DNA of 64,000 nucleotides from Synechococcus sp. MW101C3 (GCF_002252635.1 NZ_NQKX01000001.1:62001-126000), one strand, 5' to 3'; shown: positions 33,888-43,649, counted from the stretch's first letter. Notes: generated by a model not told the origin, from the sequence alone. Program-made: numbers and translations.

Positions 33888-34970
33888 TCAGCAGATGCGC
33901 GGCAGCTGCTCGCCCTGGCCCAGAGTCAGCCGCCGCTGCACGCCATAGGCGTTCCGCAGCAGCACTGTCCCCCTGGCGATGGCGGGCAACAGGCGGTTGC
34001 CAGCCCCGGACTCGCTGTCTCCAGGCATCCCGGCGTCAGCCACCGCGCCGATGATCGCGGCCTCGGGCTGGAAGCCCTGCAGCACGGCCAGGGCCTGCGC
34101 CGCCTCAGCGGCGGGCAGGAACAGCACCAACCGCCCTTCGTTGGCCATCGCCAGCGGATCCAGGCCCAGCAGCTCGCAGGCGCTCGTCACCGCCGGCGCG
34201 ATCGGCACCGCCTCCTCCTCGATCTGCAGGAGAAGGCCGGTGTCGCGGGCGATCTCAAACAGGGCGCTGGCCAGCCCACCGCGGGTGAGATCCCGCAGGG
34301 CGTGCACCTCCAGCCCCTGCCCCAGCAGCGCCTGCACTGATGGCAGCAGCGAGGCCAGGTCGCTGCAGAGGTCCGTGCGGAAGCCCAGTTCGTGGCGTGC
34401 CGCCAGGATCGCCACCCCATGGCGTCCCAGATCGCCGCTCACCAGGATGGCGTCGCCCGGCCGCACCGCCGGCGGGCCGATGGCCGGACCCGGCCCCAGG
34501 CTGCCCACACCGCTGGTGGTGATGTACAGGCCGTCGCCCTTGCCCCGTTCCACCACCTTGGTGTCGCCGGTCAGCACCGGCACACCGCAGGCGGCGGCGG
34601 CCGTGCGGATCGAGGCGACCACCTGCCGCAGCGTGCCCATCGCCAGGCCTTCTTCCAGGATCAGGGCCAGGCTGAGCGCCAGCGGCCGGGCCCCCACCAT
34701 GGCCAGATCGTTCACGGTGCCGATCACCGCCAGCCGGCCGATGTCGCCGCCGGGGAAGATCAGCGGCCGCACCACGTAGGCATCGGTGCTGAAGGCCAGC
34801 GGACCCGGGTCGGCCTTGAACGTGGCCGCGTCATGCAACACCCCATCGCCCGGCCCGAAGGCCGGCACCAGCAGCTCGGCGATCAGCTGCTGGCTGAGGC
34901 TGCCGCCGCCGCCATGACCCAGCTGCACCCGCTCGATGGCCTCGCTGTCGCCGGGGCTGGCGCTGGCCAT
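33888..34970 (-). CDS. hypE: Hydrogenase maturation protein HypE
   Basis: A 360-residue ATP-dependent dehydratase that turns the carbamoyl group placed on its C-terminal Cys by HypF into a cyano ligand for the NiFe site. The start shows VQLGHGGGGSLSQQLIAELL; the PurM-like core has DAYVVRPLIFPGGDIGRLAV and GTVNDLAMVGARPLAL, LTGDTKVVERGKGDGLYITT and LRDLTRGGLASALFEIA. The final residues PRIC end in the required cysteine. It is the last gene of the hyp-nifJ operon, 3 bases after hypD. Confidence 0.97.
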   Translation of the reverse strand: MASASPGDSEAIERVQLGHGGGGSLSQQLIAELLVPAFGPGDGVLHDAATFKADPGPLAFSTDAYVVRPLIFPGGDIGRLAVIGTVNDLAMVGARPLALSLALILEEGLAMGTLRQVVASIRTAAAACGVPVLTGDTKVVERGKGDGLYITTSGVGSLGPGPAIGPPAVRPGDAILVSGDLGRHGVAILAARHELGFRTDLCSDLASLLPSVQALLGQGLEVHALRDLTRGGLASALFEIARDTGLLLQIEEEAVPIAPAVTSACELLGLDPLAMANEGRLVLFLPAAEAAQALAVLQGFQPEAAIIGAVADAGMPGDSESGAGNRLLPAIARGTVLLRNAYGVQRRLTLGQGEQLPRIC

Positions 34971-34973
34971 GGG

Positions 34974-36146
34974 TCAGGGCTCCGCCTTGTCGGACAGGCT
35001 GCTGGCCTCCGCCGCACGGACCAGGGGCCTGGCTGCTGCAGAGTTTTCCGCCCGATCGCCGTGGTGCCAGTAGGCGGCACACGCCCCTTCCGATGACACC
35101 ATCGGCGCTCCGAGCGGTCGCTCCGGCGTGCAGGTCCGGCCGAAGGCCGGGCAGGCGGTGGGTCGGGCCAGGCCCTGCAGCACCTGGCCGCTGATGCAGG
35201 CCGCGGCAGCATCGGGCCCAGGCCGATGCTCGGTGGCCTGGCCGGGCAGCCGGGCGGCGTCGAGAGCGGCGTAGGGGGGGCGCAGCCGCAGGCCGCTGGC
35301 GGGAAACACGCCCAGGCCGCGCCACAACTGATCCACCGGCTCGAACACCCGGGCGATCAGGGCCCGGGCTGCCGCGTTGCCCTCTGGGCGGCAGGCACGG
35401 CCATAGGCGTTCTCCACCCGGCCCTCGCCCCGCTCCAGCTGACGCACGCAGCGCAGCAGCCCCTCCAGCAGATCCACCGGCTCGAAGCCCGTGACCACCA
35501 CCGGAACGTGGAAGCGTGCGCTGAGCGGCTCCAGCTCCTCGCTGCCCATCACCGCACAGACATGGCCGGCGGCCAGGAAGCCCTGCACGCGGTTGTGCGG
35601 GGAGGCCAGCAGGGCCTCCATCGCCGGAGCGATCCGCACGTGGCCCACCAGCAGCGCCAGGTTGCTGCTGCCACAGCACCAGGCCTGATGGGCCAGCAGC
35701 GCCGTGGCCGGTGCGGTGGTTTCAAAGCCCACTGCGAAGAACACCACCTGCTGCCCTGGGGAATCGCGGGCGATCGCCAGCGCATCGAGGGGCGAGGTGA
35801 CGACCCGGACGCAGGCCCCCGCCGCCCGCAGATCCAGCAGGCTGCGGCCATCGGAACCGGGTACCCGCAGCATGTCCCCGTAGGAGCAGAGGATCACCCC
35901 CGGGCGGGCTGCCAGCTCCAGGGCGCGATCGATCGTGGCCGCCGGGGTGACGCACACCGGGCAGCCGGGGCCGTGGATCAGCTCCAACCCCTCGGGCAGC
36001 AGCCGGTCGAGGCCATGGCGCAGCAGCGCGTGGGTCTGCCCGCCGCAGACCTCCATCAGAGTCCAGGGGCGGCTGATGGCCTGCTGCAACTGCCCCACCA
36101 GCTGCTGCACCGCCTCCGGCCGGCGGTAGGGGGCGAGTGGGTTCAC
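34974..36146 (-). CDS. hypD: Hydrogenase maturation protein HypD
   Basis: A 390-residue iron-sulfur scaffold on which, with HypC, the Fe(CN)2CO unit is built. Conserved cysteines are seen in MEVCGGQTHALLRHGL (Cys34) and IHGPGCPVCVTP (Cys62, Cys65); FFAVGFETTAPATALL and the C-terminal cluster ligands in CISGQVLQGLARPTACPAFG with a later Cys in EGACAAY complete the set. It overlaps the end of nifJ by 4 bases, so its translation is probably coupled to the oxidoreductase gene. Confidence 0.97.
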   Translation of the reverse strand: MNPLAPYRRPEAVQQLVGQLQQAISRPWTLMEVCGGQTHALLRHGLDRLLPEGLELIHGPGCPVCVTPAATIDRALELAARPGVILCSYGDMLRVPGSDGRSLLDLRAAGACVRVVTSPLDALAIARDSPGQQVVFFAVGFETTAPATALLAHQAWCCGSSNLALLVGHVRIAPAMEALLASPHNRVQGFLAAGHVCAVMGSEELEPLSARFHVPVVVTGFEPVDLLEGLLRCVRQLERGEGRVENAYGRACRPEGNAAARALIARVFEPVDQLWRGLGVFPASGLRLRPPYAALDAARLPGQATEHRPGPDAAAACISGQVLQGLARPTACPAFGRTCTPERPLGAPMVSSEGACAAYWHHGDRAENSAAARPLVRAAEASSLSDKAEP

Positions 36147-39100
36147 CCGGCCCCGGGCGCCGGCAGGGCGGCCAGCTGGCGGTAGTGCTCCCAGCGGGCG
36201 TCCACCTGCTGCTGGGCCAGCAGCGCCAGGCGCTCTGCCTGCTCCGGATCGCTGTCGCTGAGGCTGCGAAAGCGGTTCTCGCGGGCCATTGCTTCAGCCA
36301 CCGGCAGCGAGGGGGTGCGGCAATCGAGCACCAGGGGGTTTAGGCCCGCAGCGCTGCGGCGCGGGTCGTGGCGGTAGAGCAGCCAGCGGCCCGACTCCAC
36401 GGCCTGCCGTTGCTGGCTCATGCCCTTGGCCATGTCGATGCCGTGGGCGATGCAGTGGGAGTAGGCCAGGATCAGCGAAGGCCCCGCAAACGCCTCGGCC
36501 TCCAGGAAGGCCCGCAGGGTGTGCTCGTCGCGGGCGCCCATCGCCACGCTGGCCACGTAGACGTTGCCATAGCTCATCGCCATCAGGCCCAGATCCTTCT
36601 TGGCGGTGCGCTTGCCGCCACTGGCGAACTTGGCGACGGCACCGATCGGGGTGGCCTTCGACATCTGCCCGCCGGTGTTGGAGTAGAGCTCGGTGTCGAG
36701 CACCAGCAGGTTCACGTCCTGGCCGCTGGCGAGCACCTGGTCGATACCGCCCGCGTCGATGTCGTAGGCCCAGCCGTCGCCGCCGATCATCCACACGCTG
36801 CGCTTGGTCAGATCGTCGGCCAGGGCGAGCAGCGCCTCGATCTCCGCCTGCCGCTCCGGCTCTTGCTGCCCTTGCACCTGTCCCTGCTCCAGCCGCCGGC
36901 GCAGCTCCACAACCCGCTGCCGCTGCTCGAAGATCCCCGCTTCCCCGCTCTGATCCGCCTGGATCAGCGCCTGCGCCAGCTCCGGCGGCACCGGCGCCTC
37001 GCTGCCCCCGTCGCCGGGTTCGGCCAGGCGACGCAGCAGGCGCACGGCGGTGGTGTGCCGCTGGTCGTAGGCCACGCGGAAGCCCAGCCCGAACTCGGCG
37101 TTGTCTTCGAACAGGGAGTTGGACCAGGCCGGCCCGCGGCCGTCGCCGTTGCAGCTCCAGGGGGTGGTGGGCAGGTTGCCGCCATAGATCGACGAGCAGC
37201 CGGTGGCGTTGGCCACCACCATCCGGTCGCCGAACAGCTGGGTGGCGAGCTTGATGTACGGCGTTTCGCCGCAGCCGGCGCAGGCGCCGGAAAATTCGAA
37301 CAGCGGCTCCTGCAGCTGCTGCTGGCCGATGTGGCGCAGGTTCAGCTGGCTGCGCTCGGTGTCGGGCAGTTGCAGGAAGAACTCCCAGGCGCCGCGGGCC
37401 TGCTCGCGCAGCGGCCGCTGCGGCGCCATGTTGATGGCCTTGTGGCTGGGCGTGTCCCGCTCGCGTGCCGGGCAGACCTCTACGCAGAGGGCGCAGCCGG
37501 TGCAGTCCTCAACCGCCACCTGCAGGGTGAAGCGATTGGCGCTGCCGTGCGGTTCGCGGGCCGGTGCGCTCAGGAAGCCCTGCGGTGCCGCCGCCAGCGC
37601 GGCTGGCTCCACCACCTTGGCGCGGATCACGGCATGGGGGCACACCATCACGCATTTGCCGCACTGCACGCACAGCTGCTCCGCCCAGACCGGCACGCTG
37701 TCGGCGATGTTGCGCTTCTCCCAGCGGGCGGTGCCGCAGGGGTAGGTGCCATCGGCGGGCAGGGCACTCACCGGCAGCCGGTCGCCCTGACGGGCCAGCT
37801 GGGGCACGATCACGCTGCGCACGAAGGTGGGGGCGGCGGCGAAGCGATCGGCCTCCGGCTCTGGTGGGCCGGCTGGGTCCTCCGCTGGAATCGGCACCGG
37901 CAGCAGCCGTGCCAGGGCGGCATCGACGGCCTGCAGGTTGCGCTGCACCACCGGCTCTCCCTTGTGGCCGTAGCTGTGGCGGATCGCGACGCGGATCGCG
38001 TCCAGTGCCTGCTCCAGCGGCATCACCCCGGCGAGCGAGAAGAAGCAGGTCTGCATCACGGTGTTGATGCGCCCGCCCAGCTCGAAGTCGCGCGCGATCG
38101 CGGCGGCATGGATGGCGAACACGCGCAGCTGCCTGGCGCGGATCTGGGCGCGCACCGCCGCCGGCAGCAGCTCCCAGATCTGCCCGGCCTCCCAGGGGCT
38201 GTTCAGCAGCAGGGTGGCGCCGGGGCGCGCCGTGCTCAGCAGGTCGAAGCGGCTGAGGAAATCCCACTGGTGGCAAGCCACCAGATCGGCCCGCCCCACC
38301 AGGTGGGTGGCGTGGATCGGCCGTGGGCCGAAGCGCAGATGCGACTCCGTGACCGAACCGGATTTCTTCGAGTCGTAGACGAAGTAGCCCTGGGCGTGCA
38401 GGTCCGTGCCTGCGCCGATGATCTTGATCGTGTTCTTGCTGGCGCCCACGCTGCCGTCGGCGCCGAGCCCGTAGATCACGGCCTGGAATTCCCCCTCCGT
38501 TTCGGCGCGGAAGCTGGTGTCCACCGGCAGGGAGCGGTGGGTGAGGTCGTCCTCGATGCCGACGCTGAAGGAATGGGGCGCCGCGTGGCCGCGCAGGGCC
38601 TCCAGCACCGCCTTCACCATCGCCGGGTTGAACTCCTTGGAGGCCAGGCCGTAGCGCCCGCCCACCACCCGGGGCTGCGGTCTGGCGTCGGTGGCGGCCG
38701 TCCGCCCCCAGCAGCGCCGCACCGCATCGCTCACGTCGAGGTAGAGCGGGTCGCCGCCGGCGCCCGGTTCCTTGCAGCGATCCAGCACGGCGATCGCGCG
38801 CACGCTGGCCGGCAGCGCCGCCACCAGCCGCTCGGCGCTGAACGGCCGGTAGAGCCGCACCTTCAGCACCCCCACCCGCTCGCCGCTGGCGATGAGGGCA
38901 TCGACCGTGAGCTGGGCCGTCTCGCAGCCTGAGCCCATCAGCACCAGCACCCGCTCCGCCAGCGGATCGCCGTGATACTCGAACAGCCGGTAGGCGCGCC
39001 CGGTGAGCGCGGCGAAGCGGTCCATCGCCTGCTGCACCAGCGCCGGGGCGGCGTCGTGAAAGGGATTGGCCGCTTCACGGGCCTGAAAGGCCACGTCCGG

Positions 39101-39775
39101 GTTGTGGCTGGTGCCGCGGATCACGGGATGGTCGGGGCTCAGCCCCCGGGCGCGGTGGGCGGCGATCAGCCCCGCCGGAATCAGGGCGGCGAGGGTCGCG
39201 TCAGACAGCGGCGCCACCGTGTGCAGCTCGTGGGAGGTGCGAAAGCCGTCGAAGAAATGCAGGAAGGGCAGGCGGGCGTTCAGGCTGGCCAGGGTGGCGA
39301 TGGCGGCGAAGTCGCCGGCCTCCTGCACCGACGCCGAGCAGAGCAGGGCGCAGCCGCTGCCGCGGGTGGCCATCACGTCGCTGTGGTCCCCGAAGATCGA
39401 GAGCGCCTGGCCCGCCAGGGCCCGGGCGGCCACGTGCACCACCGTGCTGGTGAGTTCACCGGCGATCTTGTAGAGGTTGGGCAGCATCAGCAGCAGCCCC
39501 TGGGACGCCGTGAAGGTGGTGGCGAGCGCTCCGGCCTGCAGGGCGCCATGCAGCACCCCGGCGGCGCCCCCCTCGCTCTGCATCTCCACCACGGTGGGCA
39601 CGCTGCCCCAGAGGTTGGGGCGGCCGGCCGCGGCCCAGCCATCGGCCCATTCCCCCATCGGCGTGGCCGGGGTGATCGGGTAGATCGCCATCACCTCATT
39701 CAGCCGGTAGGCCACGCGCGCCACCGCTTCATTGCCATCGACGGTGATGCGGCCATCGGCGCGGGAGGGGCTCAT
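36143..39775 (-). CDS. nifJ: Pyruvate:ferredoxin (flavodoxin) oxidoreductase
   Basis: A 1210-residue single-chain PFOR that oxidises pyruvate to acetyl-CoA and CO2 and reduces ferredoxin or flavodoxin. Domain I begins GRITVDGNEAVARVAYRLNE; the gamma-like part follows; the ferredoxin-like domain holds two [4Fe-4S] motifs, CVQCGKCVMVCPH near 701 and CTGCALCVEVCP near 755; a further Cys pair (GACAGCGETPYIKL) lies near 835, and the thiamine-diphosphate site includes MIGGDGWAYDIDAGG near 997. All expected motifs look intact and the length is typical. It sits between hypC and hypD with 4-base overlaps on both sides, which places it in the hydrogenase maturation operon and suggests joint fermentative expression. 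Confidence 0.97.
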   Translation of the reverse strand: MSPSRADGRITVDGNEAVARVAYRLNEVMAIYPITPATPMGEWADGWAAAGRPNLWGSVPTVVEMQSEGGAAGVLHGALQAGALATTFTASQGLLLMLPNLYKIAGELTSTVVHVAARALAGQALSIFGDHSDVMATRGSGCALLCSASVQEAGDFAAIATLASLNARLPFLHFFDGFRTSHELHTVAPLSDATLAALIPAGLIAAHRARGLSPDHPVIRGTSHNPDVAFQAREAANPFHDAAPALVQQAMDRFAALTGRAYRLFEYHGDPLAERVLVLMGSGCETAQLTVDALIASGERVGVLKVRLYRPFSAERLVAALPASVRAIAVLDRCKEPGAGGDPLYLDVSDAVRRCWGRTAATDARPQPRVVGGRYGLASKEFNPAMVKAVLEALRGHAAPHSFSVGIEDDLTHRSLPVDTSFRAETEGEFQAVIYGLGADGSVGASKNTIKIIGAGTDLHAQGYFVYDSKKSGSVTESHLRFGPRPIHATHLVGRADLVACHQWDFLSRFDLLSTARPGATLLLNSPWEAGQIWELLPAAVRAQIRARQLRVFAIHAAAIARDFELGGRINTVMQTCFFSLAGVMPLEQALDAIRVAIRHSYGHKGEPVVQRNLQAVDAALARLLPVPIPAEDPAGPPEPEADRFAAAPTFVRSVIVPQLARQGDRLPVSALPADGTYPCGTARWEKRNIADSVPVWAEQLCVQCGKCVMVCPHAVIRAKVVEPAALAAAPQGFLSAPAREPHGSANRFTLQVAVEDCTGCALCVEVCPARERDTPSHKAINMAPQRPLREQARGAWEFFLQLPDTERSQLNLRHIGQQQLQEPLFEFSGACAGCGETPYIKLATQLFGDRMVVANATGCSSIYGGNLPTTPWSCNGDGRGPAWSNSLFEDNAEFGLGFRVAYDQRHTTAVRLLRRLAEPGDGGSEAPVPPELAQALIQADQSGEAGIFEQRQRVVELRRRLEQGQVQGQQEPERQAEIEALLALADDLTKRSVWMIGGDGWAYDIDAGGIDQVLASGQDVNLLVLDTELYSNTGGQMSKATPIGAVAKFASGGKRTAKKDLGLMAMSYGNVYVASVAMGARDEHTLRAFLEAEAFAGPSLILAYSHCIAHGIDMAKGMSQQRQAVESGRWLLYRHDPRRSAAGLNPLVLDCRTPSLPVAEAMARENRFRSLSDSDPEQAERLALLAQQQVDARWEHYRQLAALPAPGAG

Positions 39776-40008
39776 GACTCCACCACCACGCTGAGCGCGA
39801 AACCCACGTGCACCAGCAGCAGATCGCCGGGGCGGGCCTCCGGCACGCAGGCCAGGCTCACCTCCCGTTGCACGCCGGAGAACTCCACCACCCCCACCCG
39901 CCAGAGCGCGTCGTCGTTGTCTTCGCCGTCGCCGCCAGCGTCCGGCGCGAGGTCGGCCGGGCGGCGGTGCTCGATCCGGATCAGCTCACCCGGCACAGCC
40001 AGACACAT
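39772..40008 (-). CDS. hypC: Hydrogenase maturation chaperone HypC
   Basis: A 78-residue HypC/HupF-family chaperone that carries the iron unit to the large subunit. The essential Cys follows the start (MCLAVPGEL), and VGVVEFSGVQREVSLACVPE and GDLLLVHVGFALSVV match the family. A GTG at 40011 precedes the ATG, but ATG 40008 puts Cys at position 2 as required. An acidic insert (DAGGDGEDNDD) lies in the middle. Its stop overlaps the nifJ start by 4 bases. Confidence 0.95.
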   Translation of the reverse strand: MCLAVPGELIRIEHRRPADLAPDAGGDGEDNDDALWRVGVVEFSGVQREVSLACVPEARPGDLLLVHVGFALSVVVES

Positions 40009-40056
40009 CACGCTCCTCCGCCGCCAGCGGCGGCCTCCGCAGGGCCTGCCTCTCCT

Positions 40057-42588
40057 CTATAGGGCGAGAAGCGGCGCCTGAACCCCCGGCTCTGTGCCTT
40101 CCTCACATGCCGACCAGGCCAGCGCCAGCAGCTGGCCGAGGGCCAGGCCGCCGTCGTTGCAGGGCACCCGCTGGGGCCACACCGCTTCAACGCCGGCCGC
40201 CGCCAGCGCCGTCACGGTCAGTTCCAACAGCAGGCGGTTCTGGAAGCAGCCGCCGCTCAGCAGCAGGCGGTGCAGCTGCAACCGCTGCGCCAGCTCCACC
40301 AGCAGGGCCGCCAGGGCGCGGTGAAAGGCCAGCGCGATCGACGGCACGGGGCGGCCGCGGGCCAGATCGTCGAGCACGGAAGTCAGCAGGGGGTGCCAAT
40401 CGAGCAGCCACGGTGCGGCCACGCCGCTGGCAGCGGCAGCAGGTGCTGCGGCGCAGATGGGGAGGCGATAGGCCGGCCAGCCCTGCGGCTCCGGCGCGTC
40501 CAGCGCGGCCTGGGCCGCCGCCTGCAGCCGCAGTGCCCCCTGCCCTTCGAAGCTGCAGCGCTGCACCAGACCGAGCAGCGAGGCGAGGGCGTCGAACAGG
40601 CGGCCCATGCTCGTGCAGAGCGGCGCCTTCAGGCCTGTCTCCATGAGGCGCTCCAGCAGTTGCTGCTCCCCGTCGCCGAAGGCGGCCCGGGTGGCCGGCG
40701 GGGTGTGGGCCTGGCTGTCCGCCCCGAAGGCGGCGACCAGCAGCCCGAGCGCGGCGCGGCGCGGTTCCCGTAGGGCCCGTTCGCCGCCGGGCAGGGGGAA
40801 GGGCCGCAGCCGCGCCAGGTGCGTGAAGCCGAGCGCGGCGCCCGCCCGCGGGGGCTCCAGCCGCAGGCACTCGCCGCCCCAGAGCAGACCGTCGGGGCCG
40901 AAGCCGGCGCCATCCCAGGCCACCCCTGTGGCCGGCAGCTGTAGACCGTGCTCCGCCAGGCAGGCCAGCAGGTGGGCGTGATGGTGCTGCACGGCGAGCA
41001 CCGGCAGACCGCCCCAGGCCTCCGCCAGCTCGCGGCCGAGGCGGTGCGCGCTGTAGCCGGGGTGCAGGTCGACGGCGAGCCGCGACGGGCGCAGCTGCTG
41101 GCGCTCCAGCCAGCTGAGCAGGCTGCCGGTCAGCCGCCGTTCGCCGGCCAGCGTGCCGAGATCGCCGAGATGGGGCCCCAGCAGTGCGCGCCTGCCCTGG
41201 CTAATGGCGATGGCACTTTTCACCTGGCCGCCCATGGCCAGCAGCACGTCGGCCTGTCGGGGCATTGCGGCCGGCGGGGGCGCCGGATCCGGCAGGGTGA
41301 TGGCGGTGGGCGCGGTGCCACGTGCCTGGCGCAGCACCATCACTGCTCCGGCCACCACCTGGGCCACGCCGTCGTCGACGGGGTTGGCGATCGGCCGGTT
41401 GTGGCTCAGCAGACCATCGGCGAGGTCCGTGAGCAGGTCCAGCCCATCGGCCTCGCTGAAGCCCAGCGGTTCGCCTGAGCGGTTGCCGCTGGTGGCCACG
41501 AGCGGCTCCCCCACCGCCTCCAGCAGCAGGGCGTGCAGGGGCGAGGCCGGCAGCATCACCCCCAGCCAGGGGGTGTGAGGGGCCACACCGTCGGCGAGGG
41601 GGGCGGCGCGCCGCCGCAGCAGCACGATCGGTGCCGCCGGCCCCACCAGCAGCCGTGCCTCCGCCGCCGACACCTGGCAGTGACGCCGCACCCAGGCCAG
41701 GTGGGGAACCAGCACGGCAAAGGGTTGCTCTGGGCGCCCCTTGCGGCGCCGCAGCACAGCGACGGCCGCCGCTGAAGCAGCCCGCACCAGCAGCTGAAAG
41801 CCCCCCACCCCCTGCAGGGCCACCACCTGGTCGCGCTGCAACGCCGCCGCCGCTGCCGCCAGCGCGGCGGCGCCAGGCCCGCCGTCGCTGCCAATCCCGC
41901 CGGCGTCCCGCTGCCGCCAGCGCAGCTGCGGTCCGCAGGCGGGGCAGCCGATCGTCTGGGCGTGAAAGCGGCGGTCGCCCGGATCGTGGAATTCGCGGTG
42001 GCAGGCGGCGCAGAGTTCAAATCCGGCCAGGGTGGTGTGGGCCCGCTCGAACGGCAGGGCGCGCAGCAGGCTGTAGCGCGGCCCGCAATGGGCGCAGCTG
42101 TTGAAGGCATACCCATAGCGGCGGTTGCGTGGATCACGCAGTTCGGCGCGGCAGGCGCCGCAGGGGGCCAGATCGGCCGGAACCAGGCCCGTGAGCGCGC
42201 TGGTGGGGTCGGGGCCACAAGCGGAATCCGGGTGCGGCCCGCTGGCGGGGGCTGCCGGCAGGATCCTGAACACGTCCGGCTCTTCCCCCAGCATCTCGCG
42301 CTGCTCCTCTCTCGGCGCCCCCGCAGGCGCAGCCAGGGGCGCCAACCAGCGACGCGCCAGGCGGTCGATGCGGCTGTGCGGCGGGCGGCGGGTCTCCAGC
42401 GCCTGCAGGAAGGCTTCCAGCGCGGCGGCGTTTCCCTCCACTTCGATCAACACCCCGCCTGGGGTGTTGGTGACCCAGCCGGCCAGTTGCTGCTGCGACG
42501 CCAGCCGATGCACGAACGGCCGGAAGCCCACGCCTTGCACGACCCCCTCAATGTCGAGCCTCAGGCGCCGCCGGGGGGCGCCGCTCAT
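40057..42588 (-). CDS. hypF: Carbamoyltransferase HypF
   Basis: An 843-residue protein that makes the carbamoyl group later converted to cyanide on HypE. In order: an acylphosphatase domain (EGVVQGVGFRPFVHRLA, 14-30), two zinc fingers (CGACRAELRDPRNRRYGY, then CAHCGPRYSLL, CAACHREF and CPACGPQLRW), a YrdC-like domain (LQGVGGFQLLVRAAS onward, with PIANPVDDGVAQV) and a Kae1-like domain (LLAMGGQVKSAIAIS, VQHHHAHLLACLAE, WDGAGFGPDGLLWGGE, LLSGGCFQNRLLLE). I chose ATG 42588, which overlaps hypB by 4 bases. Confidence 0.97.
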   Translation of the reverse strand: MSGAPRRRLRLDIEGVVQGVGFRPFVHRLASQQQLAGWVTNTPGGVLIEVEGNAAALEAFLQALETRRPPHSRIDRLARRWLAPLAAPAGAPREEQREMLGEEPDVFRILPAAPASGPHPDSACGPDPTSALTGLVPADLAPCGACRAELRDPRNRRYGYAFNSCAHCGPRYSLLRALPFERAHTTLAGFELCAACHREFHDPGDRRFHAQTIGCPACGPQLRWRQRDAGGIGSDGGPGAAALAAAAAALQRDQVVALQGVGGFQLLVRAASAAAVAVLRRRKGRPEQPFAVLVPHLAWVRRHCQVSAAEARLLVGPAAPIVLLRRRAAPLADGVAPHTPWLGVMLPASPLHALLLEAVGEPLVATSGNRSGEPLGFSEADGLDLLTDLADGLLSHNRPIANPVDDGVAQVVAGAVMVLRQARGTAPTAITLPDPAPPPAAMPRQADVLLAMGGQVKSAIAISQGRRALLGPHLGDLGTLAGERRLTGSLLSWLERQQLRPSRLAVDLHPGYSAHRLGRELAEAWGGLPVLAVQHHHAHLLACLAEHGLQLPATGVAWDGAGFGPDGLLWGGECLRLEPPRAGAALGFTHLARLRPFPLPGGERALREPRRAALGLLVAAFGADSQAHTPPATRAAFGDGEQQLLERLMETGLKAPLCTSMGRLFDALASLLGLVQRCSFEGQGALRLQAAAQAALDAPEPQGWPAYRLPICAAAPAAAASGVAAPWLLDWHPLLTSVLDDLARGRPVPSIALAFHRALAALLVELAQRLQLHRLLLSGGCFQNRLLLELTVTALAAAGVEAVWPQRVPCNDGGLALGQLLALAWSACEEGTEPGVQAPLLAL

Positions 42589-43307
42589 GCGCAGGCCGGG
42601 ACTGCACCCTGGCGCTGGTGCTCCAGCCAGTGCAGCAGCGCCTCGAGGCCGGCACCGGTGCGAGCCGAGAGTTCGAAGAGGCGGGCGTGGGGCGCCACCG
42701 CTGCCAGGTGGGCCAGAGCGGCGGCGCGATCGAAGCCCACGGCCGCGGCGAGATCGGTTTTGTTGATCACCACCGCATCGGCGGAGTGGAACAGGGCCGG
42801 GTATTTGAGCGGCTTGTCTTCCCCTTCGGTCACCGAGAGCACGGCGATCCGCAGCTGCTCGCCCAGATCGAAGGCGGTGGGGCACACCAGGTTGCCCACG
42901 TTCTCGATCACCAGCAGCTCCATGTCGCCGGTGTCGAGCTGATCAAAGGCTCCCGCCACCAGCGACGCTTCCAGGTGGCACAGGTCGCCTGTCTGGATCT
43001 GCACGGCGCGGGCGCCGGCGGCCTGCAGGCGGCGGGCGTCATTGTCGGTGGCGAGATCGCCCACGATCACCCCCACCGGGCCGTGCCGCCACTGGCGCGC
43101 GACAGCTTCGAGCAGGGCGGTTTTGCCGGCGCCGGGGGCCGAGAGCACATTCACCACCAGCAGGCCGGCGGCCGCGAAGCGCTCGCGGTTGCGCGCGGCG
43201 TTGCTGTCGTTGCGCTCCAGCAGGTTGTGGCGCAGCAGCAGGGTTCGCGGCGCGGGGGCTGCCGCCACGCTGGCCATCGGCTGGCCGCAGGAGCAGTGGG
43301 AGCACAT
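42585..43307 (-). CDS. hypB: Hydrogenase nickel-incorporation GTPase HypB
   Basis: A 240-residue GTPase that works with HypA to load nickel. The start CSHCSCGQP gives a possible metal site; Walker A is SAPGAGKTALL (56-66), followed by VGVIVGDLATDNDARRL, the metal-binding switch region TGDLCHLEASLV, and NKTDLAAAVGFD. No His-rich tract is present, so nickel storage is unlikely. It lies 90 bases downstream of a small membrane ORF and overlaps hypF by 4 bases. Confidence 0.97.
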   Translation of the reverse strand: MCSHCSCGQPMASVAAAPAPRTLLLRHNLLERNDSNAARNRERFAAAGLLVVNVLSAPGAGKTALLEAVARQWRHGPVGVIVGDLATDNDARRLQAAGARAVQIQTGDLCHLEASLVAGAFDQLDTGDMELLVIENVGNLVCPTAFDLGEQLRIAVLSVTEGEDKPLKYPALFHSADAVVINKTDLAAAVGFDRAAALAHLAAVAPHARLFELSARTGAGLEALLHWLEHQRQGAVPACA

Positions 43308-43397
43308 GGCGCAGCCGGCGGCGATGGTTCCAGTCTGGGGAGAGGGCAGGAGCCATGCCCACCGGCGTAGCCCTTCCTCACCGTGGACCGGCGCCGG

Positions 43398-43649
43398 TCA
43401 GCGGTTCGGGCCGGCGGCCCTCAGGCTTTCCTCCAGCTTGATCGCCGGCAGAAACAGCGCATACTCCCACCCTTCTCCAGCCGGCCGATCTTTTTTGGCG
43501 ATCACGTCCTGGCGCGGCGGGCCTTTGCCTTCAGCGCCTGAATAGCGCTCCACGGCATGAAAGACCACCACTCTGGCATAGGCATAACCAAGCAGGTAGA
43601 GCGTCAAGGTTCCAACCAGAACGGCCGGGAGTTTGCTGAACTGAGCCAT
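43398..43649 (-). CDS. Small membrane-anchored hypothetical protein
   Basis: An 83-residue protein with one hydrophobic helix near the start (LPAVLVGTLTLYLLGYAYAR) and a polar remainder (KGPPRQDVIAKKDRPAGEGW, then FLPAIKLEESLR). It is not assigned to a family I know. It lies between a terminator hairpin (its start is 20 bases beyond the T tract) and hypB (90 bases), so it is the first gene after the structured region and may begin the hyp-nifJ transcript. Confidence 0.65.
   Translation of the reverse strand: MAQFSKLPAVLVGTLTLYLLGYAYARVVVFHAVERYSGAEGKGPPRQDVIAKKDRPAGEGWEYALFLPAIKLEESLRAAGPNR

Noticed and set aside
36368-38932. An 854-codon plus-strand frame opposite nifJ
   Set aside because: It mirrors the nifJ codon pattern, shows no motif or ribosome site and lies wholly inside nifJ.
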